Assembly: GCF_040549045.1 (NCBI RefSeq)
Contig: NZ_JBEWTB010000002.1
Location: 1,519,501-1,583,500 of the forward strand
Origin: Endozoicomonas sp. NE40
GTDB taxonomy: Bacteria; Pseudomonadota; Gammaproteobacteria; Pseudomonadales; Endozoicomonadaceae
Reading direction: 5' to 3'
Length of the DNA stretch: 64,000 nucleotides
Shown here one piece after another: positions 36,310-45,262 of this stretch. The position numbers were made by a program, and so were the translations under genes. How positions within the stretch are numbered: position 1 is the first letter of the stretch; each line of letters starts with the position of its first letter. The notes below the pieces were generated by a model. That model saw only the letters and a list, made by a program, of their open reading frames with translations. It searched no databases and was not told the origin of the DNA.

Positions 36310-37109
36310 TACAGTTCTCCAAACATTACGGCGGTCAAAATAAAATCAAGCCCTAAAACAGCCAGCGACGAATACACGACAGTTCTTGTTGTTGCACGAC
36401 TCACGCCCTCTGATGTGGGAATGGCATCATACCCCTGGAACACAGCAATCCAGGTCACCACCAGCCCAAACACCAGGCTTTTCACCAGTCCGTTACCAAT
36501 ATCCGCTGTAAAGCTTACAGACTGCTGCATACTGGACCAGAAGGAACCTTCATAAATACCCAGCCAGTCGACCCCGACCATGGCGGCTCCCAGAATGCCC
36601 ACCAGGTTAAAAATAGTGGCCAGCAGGGGCATGGAAATCACACCAGCCCAGAATCTGGGGGCAATGATGCGTTTCAGTGGGTCAACGCCAATCATCTCAA
36701 GACTGGACAACTGCTCAGTGGTTTTCATCAAACCAATTTCAGCAGTAAGGGCAGAGCCTGCCCGTCCGGCAAACAGCAATGCCGTCACCACGGGTCCCAG
36801 CTCCCTGAGCAGGCTCAGTGCAACCATCTGACCGACAGCGTCTTCAGAACCATAGCGAATCAGTATGTTGTAGCCCTGCAAAGCCAGTACCATGCCAATA
36901 AACAGCCCGGACACCGTGATAATAATCAGGGACATAAAGCCAACGCTGTAGAGCTGCTGAATCAGTAATGAAAAGCGGTGACCAAACCCGGAGCGGGAAA
37001 ATATAGCCAGCAGCAAAAAAACACCGGATCGCCCTACAGACTGGACATGATCCAAACCAAACCGACCCAGCTGTTGCAGCCGGTCGAACAAACCTGGACT
37101 CATTTGCAC
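36309..37109 (-). CDS. mlaE: Phospholipid ABC transporter permease MlaE
   Basis: A 266-residue permease of the MlaE/YrbE family with about five hydrophobic segments and the conserved stretches L-F-A-G-R-A-G-S-A-L-T-A-E-I-G, M-I-G-V-D-P-L and G-L-V-K-S-L-V-F-G. It overlaps mlaF by ten bases and mlaD by one, so the complex components are translated together. Confidence 0.96.
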   Translation of the reverse strand: MQMSPGLFDRLQQLGRFGLDHVQSVGRSGVFLLLAIFSRSGFGHRFSLLIQQLYSVGFMSLIIITVSGLFIGMVLALQGYNILIRYGSEDAVGQMVALSLLRELGPVVTALLFAGRAGSALTAEIGLMKTTEQLSSLEMIGVDPLKRIIAPRFWAGVISMPLLATIFNLVGILGAAMVGVDWLGIYEGSFWSSMQQSVSFTADIGNGLVKSLVFGLVVTWIAVFQGYDAIPTSEGVSRATTRTVVYSSLAVLGLDFILTAVMFGEL

Positions 37110-37912
37110 TCCCTGAGCAGAGCTTCTTTGTAATCCATGGCAGGATAATGGAAGGGAACCGGGCCATCGGCATAGCCATTCATAAACTGACTGACACGGG
37201 GGTCTTTGGAAAGCATCATTTCATCCGGTGCTCCCTGACCAATCACGTCCCCATCAGCCAGCACATAAAGGTAGTCAGCTATACTGGCTGTTTCATGCAG
37301 GTCATGGGAGACCACCACACTGGTAATTTTCAGCGCCTGATTGAGTTTACGGATCAACTCAACCAGAACCCCCATGGCAATTGGGTCCTGCCCGACAAAG
37401 GGTTCGTCGTACATGACCATTTCCGGATCAAGGGCGATAGCCCGGGCAAGAGCCACCCGGCGATTCATACCACCGGACAATTCTGCCGGCATCAGCGACC
37501 AGGCACCCCGCAAACCCACCGCCTGTAACTTCATGAATACAATGTCCCGAATCATGGAGTCCGTCAGTTCGGTATGAATGCGAAGAGGAAATGCCACATT
37601 TTCAAACACAGAAAGATCGGTAAACAGAGCACCACTCTGGAACAGCATGCCCATTTTACGACGCAGCTGGAACAGTTCATCACGGGACAGTCGGTTAACG
37701 TCCTGCCCGTCGACAATAATTCGTCCGGAGTCAGGGCGCAGCTGACGACCAATCAGCCGGAGCAGTGTCGTCTTGCCGGTTCCGGACGGTCCCATGATCC
37801 CAACGACCTTTCCCCTTGGGATGGTGATATCAATGTTGTTAAAAATACACCGGCCACCGCGAAAGAACGTGAGCCCGCGAATTTCAATAAAGTTATCAGT
37901 AGCCACAGCCAT
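37100..37912 (-). CDS. mlaF: Phospholipid ABC transporter ATPase MlaF
   Basis: A 270-residue ATPase (E. coli MlaF 269) from the ATG 37912; an upstream ATG at 37951 would add 13 residues with no family support. Walker A G-P-S-G-T-G-K-T-T is at 41-49, signature L-S-G-G-M at 145-149, and Walker B M-V-M-Y-D-E-P-F-V-G-Q-D. The G-Q-D variant of the D-loop is typical of MlaF. First gene of mlaFEDCB; divergent from the exchanger gene at 38258. Confidence 0.96.
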   Translation of the reverse strand: MAVATDNFIEIRGLTFFRGGRCIFNNIDITIPRGKVVGIMGPSGTGKTTLLRLIGRQLRPDSGRIIVDGQDVNRLSRDELFQLRRKMGMLFQSGALFTDLSVFENVAFPLRIHTELTDSMIRDIVFMKLQAVGLRGAWSLMPAELSGGMNRRVALARAIALDPEMVMYDEPFVGQDPIAMGVLVELIRKLNQALKITSVVVSHDLHETASIADYLYVLADGDVIGQGAPDEMMLSKDPRVSQFMNGYADGPVPFHYPAMDYKEALLRECK

Positions 37913-38257
37913 CAGCCGATCTTTCCTTGCTTTAAAATGTGGTTGAAACACCCTCTATAAACACTCGATGTAAAAGCTTGCTGTAAAAACTCGCTAGAAA
38001 AAGAGCACCTGAGCATAGGCGTGTAACAATCCCTGTCACATATTACTTATGCAGCCTTCTTATTATGACGGCTTTTACTTACATTTTGAACATCAACCGT
38101 CTTTTGCCTGCAAGGTTTTCGCACCGGCAATCAAAAGCCGTCTTGAAAAAACTGTAAATAAACCGCCTCAGGGCATCGCTTCCAGACGGCCGGATGACTT
38201 ACCATTAACAAATAAAATCTGATTCAACTCCTCAAAGAAAAACCGGGTAACTCCAAC

Positions 38258-39214
38258 ATGTTTGTTGCCATTATCGCCATTCTTGCCGGCTTTATTATTC
38301 TCACCTGGAGTGCAGACCAGTTTGTGAATGGTGCGGCCGCAACTGCCAGAAACTTCAACATATCCCCGATGCTTATTGGTTTGACCGTGGTTTCGATTGG
38401 CACATCTGCCCCGGAAATTCTGGTCTCCGTGATGGCAGCCACCCAGGACCATGCCAGCCTTGCCATCGGTAATGCCATTGGCTCCAATATTGCCAATATT
38501 GGCCTGGTACTGGGCGCAACCGCCCTGATTGCCCCCTTGCCGGTCAAAAAATCCCTGGCACATCGGGAAATTCCAATGCTGGTCGTCGTCTCAGTGCTGG
38601 CGGGACTCTGCATCATTAATGGTTTCCTGACCCAACTGGACAGTCTGGCATTACTGGGAACTCTGTTTCTGACACTGTACCTGATGTTTCGCTGGCAAAA
38701 GCAGCATCCCGGCGAACCTCTTATCGAAGGCGAAGAAGAGGAAGTTCCGGAGTTGCCAGCAGGCAAAGCCTGGTTTTACCTGATTTCAGGACTGCTGTTT
38801 CTGCTGGGCAGTTCGCAGATTCTGGTCTGGGGAGCCACCGAGCTGGCTCGTCTGTTTGGGATCAGCGAACTGATTATCGGCCTCACGATTGTCGCTATCG
38901 GCACCAGCCTGCCAGAACTGGCAGCCTCTGTTGCCAGCGCCATTAAAGGCCACCATGACATCGCCCTGGGTAATGTGGTTGGCTCTAATATCTTCAACCT
39001 TCTTGCCGTTCTGCCCATGCCCGGGCTGCTTGCGTCCGGCACCATCAGCCCCCAGGTTATCTGGCAGGACTTTCCAGTTATGATGACAGTGACCCTGTTT
39101 CTTGCCATCAGCTGCCTGTTTGGCAAACAGCCCAAACACCTGGGACGGGTAACGGGATTATTTCTTTTAAGCTGTTACGTCGCCTATACCAGCTGGTTAC
39201 TTATTCATCATTAA
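38258..39214 (+). CDS. CaCA-family sodium/calcium exchanger (YrbG-like)
   Basis: A 318-residue inner-membrane antiporter with the two inverted alpha-repeats of the family: G-L-T-V-V-S-I-G-T-S-A-P-E at about 41-53 and G-L-T-I-V-A-I-G-T-S-L-P-E at about 208-220. Each precedes a G-N-x-x-G-S-N-I motif, and an acidic cytoplasmic loop (G-E-E-E-E-V-P-E) lies between the halves. E. coli YrbG occupies the same place next to mla and kdsD. Ion specificity is inferred. Confidence 0.93.
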   Translation: MFVAIIAILAGFIILTWSADQFVNGAAATARNFNISPMLIGLTVVSIGTSAPEILVSVMAATQDHASLAIGNAIGSNIANIGLVLGATALIAPLPVKKSLAHREIPMLVVVSVLAGLCIINGFLTQLDSLALLGTLFLTLYLMFRWQKQHPGEPLIEGEEEEVPELPAGKAWFYLISGLLFLLGSSQILVWGATELARLFGISELIIGLTIVAIGTSLPELAASVASAIKGHHDIALGNVVGSNIFNLLAVLPMPGLLASGTISPQVIWQDFPVMMTVTLFLAISCLFGKQPKHLGRVTGLFLLSCYVAYTSWLLIHH

Positions 39215-39289
39215 TGGAACTACTGTTTCCAAATCGGCTCTAATGCAGCTATTGACCAAACTAGTACATCGTTTCATTACGTTTGACTT

Positions 39290-39378
39290 GTAGATTGGGA
39301 CGAGCGCAGCGACTCCCAACATGGAAGCTCAATGCCGTTCACCGTGTTGGATGTCGCGTTCCGCTCGACCCAACCTAC
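39290..39378. repeat. Extragenic palindrome / MITE-like inverted repeat
   Basis: Arms 39290-39320 (GTAGATTGGGACGAGCGCAG...) and 39346-39378, which reads GTAGGTTGGGTCGAGCGGAA... on the other strand, pair imperfectly over about 31 bases around a 25-base loop. GTAGGTTGGG-type elements are common dispersed repeats in bacteria. It lies in the 280-base gap between the exchanger and kdsD, which contains no gene. Confidence 0.7.
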
Positions 39379-39494
39379 GTGACTTTGTGGCAGCTCTGGG
39401 GTAACTCCGGGGTAAATAGCATCGGTCTATCCCTTAACGCGTAACCGTTTTACAATAGGGCGTTCCGCAGCCACTTTTAAGACAGTTATTCACT

Positions 39495-40472
39495 ATGACC
39501 AACAATGACGAGCAGTTCATTGCCATCGGAAGACGCACCATATCCATGGAACTGGAGGCCGTTCAGAAACTTCTGGACCGGGTAGACAGCGATTTTGCCC
39601 GGGCCTGTCAGGTTATGCTGGCCTGCAGCGGGCGCATCATTGTGGTGGGTATGGGCAAGTCTGGTCACATTGCTCGCAAAATCGCCGCCACCCTGGCCAG
39701 CACCGGCACTCCTTCTTTCTTCGTACACCCTGGTGAAGCCAGTCATGGTGACATGGGCATGATAACGTCTGAAGATGTGGTTCTGGCCCTGTCCAACTCC
39801 GGCGAAACCAGTGAGGTGGTTACTCTTCTGCCTCTGTTGAAACGGATGGGAACACCACTGGTCAGCATGACCGGTAACCCGGATTCCTCTCTGGCCCGTG
39901 CCGCTGACGCACACGTGAATGCCGGTGTCGACAAAGAAGCCTGCCCGCTGGACCTGGCTCCAACCTCCAGTACCACTACCGCACTGGTGATGGGCGACGC
40001 ACTGGCGATAGCCCTGCTGGAAGCCCGGGGTTTCACCGCTGAAGACTTTGCTTTCTCGCACCCGGGCGGCTCCCTGGGCAAACGTCTGCTGCTGAAGGTC
40101 AAAGACGTTATGCACAGCGGCAGACGCATTCCGGAAGTGACTCAGGGGACCAAGATCAGTGAAGCTCTGCTGGAAATGACCCACAAAGGGCTTGGCATGA
40201 CCTCCATTGTGAACGAAGACCGTAAAGTAGTAGGCATCTTCACCGACGGCGACCTGCGCCGCGCCCTGGATAAAGGTGTGAACCTGCGCCTGACGGACAT
40301 TGATGATGTTATGACCAGTCACTGCAAAACCATCTCACCCGATATCCTCGCTGCCGAAGCCCTGAAGATCATGGACGACCGCAAAATCAACGCCCTGATC
40401 TGTGTCGATGCCAACGATCAGCCCGTTGGCGCCATAAACATGCACGATTTACTGAAAGCAGGTGTTGTATGA
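39495..40472 (+). CDS. kdsD: Arabinose-5-phosphate isomerase
   Basis: A 325-residue KpsF/GutQ-type enzyme: an SIS domain with V-G-M-G-K-S-G-H-I-A-R-K at 51-62 and the H-P-G-E-A-S-H-G-D-M-G-M motif, followed from about residue 205 by two CBS domains. It interconverts ribulose-5-P and arabinose-5-P, the start of Kdo synthesis for LPS. The ATG of kdsC overlaps its stop, so the two Kdo-pathway enzymes are coupled. Confidence 0.97.
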   Translation: MTNNDEQFIAIGRRTISMELEAVQKLLDRVDSDFARACQVMLACSGRIIVVGMGKSGHIARKIAATLASTGTPSFFVHPGEASHGDMGMITSEDVVLALSNSGETSEVVTLLPLLKRMGTPLVSMTGNPDSSLARAADAHVNAGVDKEACPLDLAPTSSTTTALVMGDALAIALLEARGFTAEDFAFSHPGGSLGKRLLLKVKDVMHSGRRIPEVTQGTKISEALLEMTHKGLGMTSIVNEDRKVVGIFTDGDLRRALDKGVNLRLTDIDDVMTSHCKTISPDILAAEALKIMDDRKINALICVDANDQPVGAINMHDLLKAGVV

Positions 40473-40996
40473 TCGATTCTTCCCTGAAGCCTTCTGCTGC
40501 CAAAGTACGTCTGGCAGTCTTTGATGTTGATGGCGTACTGACCGACGGCAAGCTGTTTTTTGGCGAACAGGGTGAAGCTCTGAAATGCTTTCATACACTG
40601 GACGGCCACGGCCTGAAAATGCTGCAACAGGCAGGTATCAAAACAGCCATCATTACCGGACGACGTTCGACGTTTGTAGAAAAGCGTGCGAGTGACCTGG
40701 GGGTCGATTTTCTGTATCAGGGTCGTGAGGATAAAATCAATGCCCTGAATGAACTGCTGGAAACCGAGCACTATAGCATGGATGAAATTGCGTATCTGGG
40801 CGATGACCTGCCAGACCTGCCCGTTATCCGCCGTGTCGGTTTTGGCTGCGTAGTGATCAATGCGCACCCATTTGTCCGTCAACATGCACAGGCAGTGACC
40901 GATAACCATGGAGGTCTGGGCGCTGCAAGGGAATTCTGTGACTTTATCCTTGATGCCCAGGGTAAGCTGGAGCCGATGCTGGCAGAATACCTTTAA
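40469..40996 (+). CDS. kdsC: 3-deoxy-D-manno-octulosonate 8-phosphate phosphatase
   Basis: A 175-residue HAD-family phosphatase of the C0 (capless) type. The nucleophile aspartates D19 and D21 are in V-F-D-V-D-G-V-L-T-D-G, and later motifs I-I-T-G-R and G-D-D-L-P-D-L-P are intact. It removes phosphate from Kdo-8-P to give Kdo. It overlaps kdsD by four bases and is followed by a terminator-like hairpin before lptC. Confidence 0.97.
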   Translation: MIDSSLKPSAAKVRLAVFDVDGVLTDGKLFFGEQGEALKCFHTLDGHGLKMLQQAGIKTAIITGRRSTFVEKRASDLGVDFLYQGREDKINALNELLETEHYSMDEIAYLGDDLPDLPVIRRVGFGCVVINAHPFVRQHAQAVTDNHGGLGAAREFCDFILDAQGKLEPMLAEYL

Positions 40997-41022
40997 TAAT
41001 CGTTAACTTATTGTAATTCGGG

Positions 41023-41043
41023 GCCAGCCCATGAGTGGCTGGC
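41023..41043 (+). terminator. Hairpin between kdsC and lptC
   Basis: GCCAGCC / GGCTGGC with a seven-base loop, followed by TTCTTTAT. It lies 27 bases after the kdsC stop and 29 before the lptC start, so it may partly terminate or attenuate transcription into lptCAB. Confidence 0.65.
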
Positions 41044-41071
41044 TTCTTTATCAACAGGAACCAAACACCTG

Positions 41072-41659
41072 ATGCCTATAACCAGCTCTTACAAAAGCTA
41101 TCTGTTAGTTGCCTGTGTGCTGATGACCATGGTTGGCATAGGCTACTGGTCGTACGACGGTGGTTTGCATGTTACAGGACAGAACCGTCAGCCTGAAATA
41201 CAGGAAAACGCAGACTACTATCTAGTAGACGCCACCATTACCCAGTTCAATGAAACGGGAACGCTGGAATACGAGCTGACTTCCAACGCCATTACTCACT
41301 ATCCGCATAATGACACCACCCTGCTCAAAACGCCCCATCTGCGCAGCTACAGCGACCCACAGAAACCCATGATAGCCGATGCCCTGAACGGCAAACTGCT
41401 GCCCGGAGACCAGGATATTGAACTCTGGGACGACGTAGTCATGATCCAGACCGACACCAGCAATGGCAGTCAGGTACGTATGGACACCGATTTTATCACC
41501 ATATACTCTGAGCAAAGTCTTGCTGTAACAGACCGTCCGGTCCTGATTACTAACGACACTGGTCGTACCAGAGCCATCGGTATGGAAGCGTTCTACAAGG
41601 ACAGTCTGGTTAAACTCAAATCAAGGGTACGAGGATTCCATGAACCTAAACAGCCTTGA
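41072..41659 (+). CDS. lptC: LPS export protein LptC
   Basis: A 195-residue bitopic protein with an N-terminal membrane helix (about residues 8-27) and a periplasmic beta-jellyroll, recognisable by D-A-T-I-T-Q-F-N-E-T-G, L-E-Y-E-L-T-S-N and the D-T-D-F-I-T-I-Y-S-E-Q strand. LptC passes LPS from the LptBFG extractor to LptA. Its last 20 bases overlap the lptA start. Confidence 0.92.
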   Translation: MPITSSYKSYLLVACVLMTMVGIGYWSYDGGLHVTGQNRQPEIQENADYYLVDATITQFNETGTLEYELTSNAITHYPHNDTTLLKTPHLRSYSDPQKPMIADALNGKLLPGDQDIELWDDVVMIQTDTSNGSQVRMDTDFITIYSEQSLAVTDRPVLITNDTGRTRAIGMEAFYKDSLVKLKSRVRGFHEPKQP

Positions 41660-42242
41660 GCAGAATAAAAAGCTTGAGCCGAACAAAAAGCTTAAGCGGA
41701 ATAAAAAGCCTGAACGTAATGCAAAAAAAACTATACGTTCAATTTTAGGTATCTTCCTGCTACTGCCCACCCTGGCCATGGCGCTGCCATCGGATCGGGA
41801 AATGCCCATCGAAATCGAGTCCGACTCGGCAGATATTGATAACAAAAAAGGTGTTTCAGTCTACCGGGGCGATGTCGTAATGACCCAGGGCAGCACCCGA
41901 ATCACCGGCGATGTCGTAACGGTATACACCGAAAACCAGGAAGTGCGGAAGATTGTTGCCGAGGGCATTAACAAACGTGCCTACTACGAAGAAGAACAGC
42001 CCGATGCCCAGGGAACGTTGCAGGCATGGGGACATACTATTGACTACAAAGTGCTGGATGAAAAAATCCATCTGATCCGTCAGGCCCAGCTCGTAAAGAA
42101 AGGTGACTCGTTCAAGGGTGAACGCATCGATTACGACCTGAAGCAGCAAAAAGTCAACGCCAAAGGTCTGGACAACAGTCAGGGCGAAGGACGAGTACAG
42201 ATGGTCATTCAGCCCAGACCCGAGCAACAGGAAAAGAAATAA
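41640..42242 (+). CDS. lptA: LPS transport periplasmic protein LptA, with a repeat-coded N-terminal extension
   Basis: A 200-residue OstA-like protein of the LPS bridge, with P-I-E-I-E-S-D-S-A-D-I-D, G-V-S-V-Y-R-G-D-V-V-M-T-Q-G-S and G-D-V-V-T-V-Y. The signal peptide core (S-I-L-G-I-F-L-L-L-P-T-L-A-M-A) is preceded by about 32 residues, unusually long. Most of these come from four 18-base units (41655-41726) encoding L-E-Q-N-K-K, L-E-P-N-K-K, L-K-R-N-K-K and P-E-R-N-A-K. The first unit overlaps the lptC stop. Confidence 0.93.
   Translation: MNLNSLEQNKKLEPNKKLKRNKKPERNAKKTIRSILGIFLLLPTLAMALPSDREMPIEIESDSADIDNKKGVSVYRGDVVMTQGSTRITGDVVTVYTENQEVRKIVAEGINKRAYYEEEQPDAQGTLQAWGHTIDYKVLDEKIHLIRQAQLVKKGDSFKGERIDYDLKQQKVNAKGLDNSQGEGRVQMVIQPRPEQQEKK
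41655..41726 (+). repeat. Four 18-bp tandem repeats in the lptA 5' end
   Basis: Units of 18 bases, each containing an AA(T/C)AAAAAG-like core in the first three, encode a lysine/asparagine-rich stretch ahead of the LptA signal peptide. The unit length keeps the frame, so copy number could change without disrupting LptA. Confidence 0.7.
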
Positions 42243-42246
42243 CCTG

Positions 42247-42972
42247 ATGGTTACGCTAAAGGCAGAACACCTCAGTAAAAGCTACAAAGGCAGAAAGGTC
42301 GTTAAAGACGTCTCTCTGGCCGTCAACAGCGGCCAGATTGTGGGCCTGCTGGGACCTAACGGGGCAGGTAAAACCACCTGCTTCTACATGATTGTCGGCC
42401 TGGTAAAAGCTGATGGTGGCAAAGTCAGCATTAACAACAAAGACCTGACTCACCAGCCCATGCATGGGCGGGCAAGGGCTGGTGTTGGTTACCTGCCACA
42501 GGAAGCCTCAATATTCCGCAAGCTGTCGGTAACAGACAATATCCTTGCCATTTTGCAAACACGCAAAGACCTCAATAAACAGCAGCAGTTCGACAAGATG
42601 GAATCACTGCTGGATGAGTTCAACATAGGCCACATCCGCGACAGCGCCGGCATGAGCCTGTCGGGCGGTGAACGTCGGCGGGTGGAAATAGCCAGGGCGC
42701 TGGCTACCGACCCTGATTTTGTCCTGCTTGATGAGCCATTTGCCGGTGTTGACCCGATCTCGGTCGGAGATATCAAGGCGATTGTCAGACAACTGCAAGG
42801 CCGTGGCATTGGTGTACTGATCACCGATCACAATGTTCGTGAAACACTGGATATCTGTGAAAAGGCTTATATCGTCAGCGAAGGTGGCATCATTGCTGAA
42901 GGTGACAGCCAGACCGTTTTGAGCAACCAGAAGGTTCGTGACGTTTACCTGGGCCATCAGTTCAGTTTGTAG
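42247..42972 (+). CDS. lptB: LPS export ABC transporter ATPase LptB
   Basis: A 241-residue ATPase with Walker A G-P-N-G-A-G-K-T-T at 36-44, signature L-S-G-G-E-R-R-R-V-E, Walker B F-V-L-L-D-E-P-F-A-G-V-D-P and the switch D-H-N-V-R-E-T-L-D characteristic of LptB. It powers LPS extraction with LptFG, which are encoded elsewhere. It starts four bases after lptA. A hairpin (GGGAAGAG / CTCTTCCC, 42986-43006) follows it. Confidence 0.98.
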   Translation: MVTLKAEHLSKSYKGRKVVKDVSLAVNSGQIVGLLGPNGAGKTTCFYMIVGLVKADGGKVSINNKDLTHQPMHGRARAGVGYLPQEASIFRKLSVTDNILAILQTRKDLNKQQQFDKMESLLDEFNIGHIRDSAGMSLSGGERRRVEIARALATDPDFVLLDEPFAGVDPISVGDIKAIVRQLQGRGIGVLITDHNVRETLDICEKAYIVSEGGIIAEGDSQTVLSNQKVRDVYLGHQFSL

Positions 42973-43169
42973 CCAGCCACATTCCGGGAAGAGTCTCCCT
43001 CTTCCCACGCCGGCTTCATGCCAGTTTTACTTTTCACTATTAATATTCTGTGCTTATAATCCGGTGACACGGAATGCATCTCAAAACGACAATGTGCAAA
43101 CGATAATGTAATGCAGTTTTCGTCACCTGGAACACTGCATTTTCACAGTAAAAGGTACACGGTTGCCCT

Positions 43170-44651
43170 ATGAAGCCCTCTCTACAGCTTAAAATGGGTC
43201 AGCAGTTGACGATGACACCGCAACTGCAACAAGCCATTCGCCTGTTACAGCTTTCGACACTGGACCTGCAACAGGAAATCCAGGAGGTGCTGGAATCCAA
43301 CCCGATGCTGGAAAGCGAAGAGGCCATTCAGGATCAGGAGAGCCGCGACCAGGAAGCCAGTAACGCTGCTGAAGGTGAGCAACTGGTTGACCTCAATGCC
43401 CAGGAGCCACCGGCATCCTCAGAGTCTCAGGAACCCGAATGGTCAGAAAGCATCCCAAACGATCTGCCCGTCGATTCCGGCTGGGAGGAAATCTACTCCA
43501 GCATGCCGTCAGGCAGTGACGATGAGTTTGATCCGCTGAACCGCTCCCGGACCACCGAGTCTCTGCAGGAATACCTGCAATGGCAACTGAACCTGACCCC
43601 CACGACAGATACTGACAGATTGCTGGGCGAAGCGATCATCGAAGCCACGAACCCTGATGGTTATCTGACAACGTCACTGGACGATATCTACCAGAGCCTT
43701 GCCCTGGACCCGGCGCTTGCAGAACTCGATTTTGATGAGCTGAAAGTCATGCAGCGGCGTATTCAGCAGTTTGACCCGGTTGGCTGTGGCAGTGAAAACC
43801 TGAAAGAGTGCCTGTCCGTACAACTGGCTCAGCTGTCCTCACAAACCCCCTTTATTCACGAAGCCCAAAAGCTGATTGACCATCACCTGGAAGCCCTGGG
43901 CAGCCGGGATTACAGCCAGATCATGCGCCGCACCCGGATGAAAGAGCATCAGCTCAAGGATGCACTGGGCCTGATACAGAGCCTGAATCCCAAGCCCGGC
44001 TCTGAAGTGGATCAAACTGAACCGGAATACATCACACCGGATATCTCTGTTCGAAAAATTAAAGAGCGCTGGGTGGTCGAGCTGAATTCTGAGTCACTGC
44101 CTCGCCTTCGTATTAACAACAGTTATGCGTCAATGGTCCAGCGAGCCAACAGCAGCCGCGACAACCAGTTTATGAAAAACCAGCTGCAGGAAGCCCGCTG
44201 GTTTCTGAAAAACCTGCAAAGCCGTAATGAAACATTACTGAAAGTGGCTACCAAGATCGTTAACTTCCAGCAGGGCTTTCTGGAACAGGGCGACGAAGGA
44301 ATGAAACCGCTGGTGCTTGCGGACATCGCTGAAGCGGTGGATATGCATGAATCAACTATTTCCCGGGTCACGACCCAGAAGTACATGCATACGCCCAGAG
44401 GCGTCTATGAGCTGAAGTATTTCTTTTCCAGCCATGTCAGCACAGACAGCGGCGGAGAGTGTTCATCCACTGCTATTCGCGCGCTGATCAAAAAGCTGGT
44501 TCAGGATGAAAATCCGAAAAAGCCGCTCAGTGACAACAAAATTGCCGGTTTACTGGGAGAACAGGGTATAAAAGTAGCCCGACGAACCATCGCCAAATAT
44601 CGGGAGTCGATGCATATACCCCCTTCCAATGAACGCAAACGCCTGGTGTAA
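43170..44651 (+). CDS. rpoN: RNA polymerase sigma-54 factor
   Basis: A 493-residue sigma-54. The N-terminal Gln/Leu-rich activator-interaction region (L-Q-L-K-M-G-Q-Q-L-T-M-T-P-Q-L-Q-Q-A) is followed by an acidic linker (about 55-130), the core-binding domain, and a C-terminal DNA-binding part with the RpoN box V-A-R-R-T-I-A-K-Y-R-E near residue 475. It directs transcription of nitrogen, motility and related genes with enhancer-binding proteins. The downstream hpf-ptsN-rapZ-ptsO order is the classical rpoN cluster. Confidence 0.98.
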   Translation: MKPSLQLKMGQQLTMTPQLQQAIRLLQLSTLDLQQEIQEVLESNPMLESEEAIQDQESRDQEASNAAEGEQLVDLNAQEPPASSESQEPEWSESIPNDLPVDSGWEEIYSSMPSGSDDEFDPLNRSRTTESLQEYLQWQLNLTPTTDTDRLLGEAIIEATNPDGYLTTSLDDIYQSLALDPALAELDFDELKVMQRRIQQFDPVGCGSENLKECLSVQLAQLSSQTPFIHEAQKLIDHHLEALGSRDYSQIMRRTRMKEHQLKDALGLIQSLNPKPGSEVDQTEPEYITPDISVRKIKERWVVELNSESLPRLRINNSYASMVQRANSSRDNQFMKNQLQEARWFLKNLQSRNETLLKVATKIVNFQQGFLEQGDEGMKPLVLADIAEAVDMHESTISRVTTQKYMHTPRGVYELKYFFSSHVSTDSGGECSSTAIRALIKKLVQDENPKKPLSDNKIAGLLGEQGIKVARRTIAKYRESMHIPPSNERKRLV

Positions 44652-44857
44652 GTCACATAGAGTGCGTAACGATAAGTGCCTGAACTATAAAACTTATAGC
44701 AGGAATTATTCGGACAGAGTCTTAAGGTAAAAATCCTGTATTTTTTTGCTTCAGGACAGCACCAATGTTGTTAACGGTGATAGAATCTAAACAGACCAGT
44801 TCGAAAATCCCGGGAACTGGCCACTGTCTCCAAACGGGATCAGCAGGAGAGCGTTAC

Positions 44858-45163
44858 ATGCAAGTCAACATCAGTGGACATCATGTAGAGGTGACTCAAG
44901 CTCTGAAAGACTATGTCACTAAAAAACTCGACCGCCTGGCAGCTCACTTCGATCACATCACTAATGTACAGGTCACCTTGAGCGTAGAGAAACTACTGCA
45001 TAAGGCAGAAGCGATCCTGCACATACGTGGAGCTGACATCAATGCGACCGCTGAATCCGATGACATGTACGCGGCTATTGACGATTTGTCAGATAAAATC
45101 GACCGACAGCTGGTAAAACACAAGGAAAAGACGCTCGATCGCATGCAGGGAGCCCGAGGCTGA
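44858..45163 (+). CDS. hpf: Ribosome hibernation promoting factor (short HPF)
   Basis: From ATG 44858, with an AGGAG site, the product is 101 residues: M-Q-V-N-I-S-G-H-H-V-E-V-T, then A-L-K-D-Y-V and the K-L-D-R-L family pattern. The frame reaches back to 44765 but that part has no likeness to HPF. Short HPF dimerises 70S ribosomes into 100S particles with RMF in stationary phase. A hairpin (45173-45199) follows. Confidence 0.95.
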   Translation: MQVNISGHHVEVTQALKDYVTKKLDRLAAHFDHITNVQVTLSVEKLLHKAEAILHIRGADINATAESDDMYAAIDDLSDKIDRQLVKHKEKTLDRMQGARG

Positions 45164-45172
45164 ATCCACAAC

Positions 45173-45199
45173 CGACTGAAGGCCCCTGGCTTTCAGTCG
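45173..45199 (+). terminator. Hairpin between hpf and ptsN
   Basis: CGACTGAA / TTCAGTCG with an inner GCC/GGC pair set. There is no T-run directly after it, though TTCTTTTTTT lies about 25 bases on. A weak terminator or processing site. Confidence 0.4.
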
Positions 45200-45262
45200 A
45201 CGTCCATTCAGTCAGCGGCTTCTTTTTTTGCACTCGCACCCTGTGAGTCTTCCAATCGTTGT

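Noticed and set aside
39486..40322. 278-codon minus-strand frame opposite kdsD
   Set aside because: Shadow of kdsD, which has intact SIS and CBS motifs.
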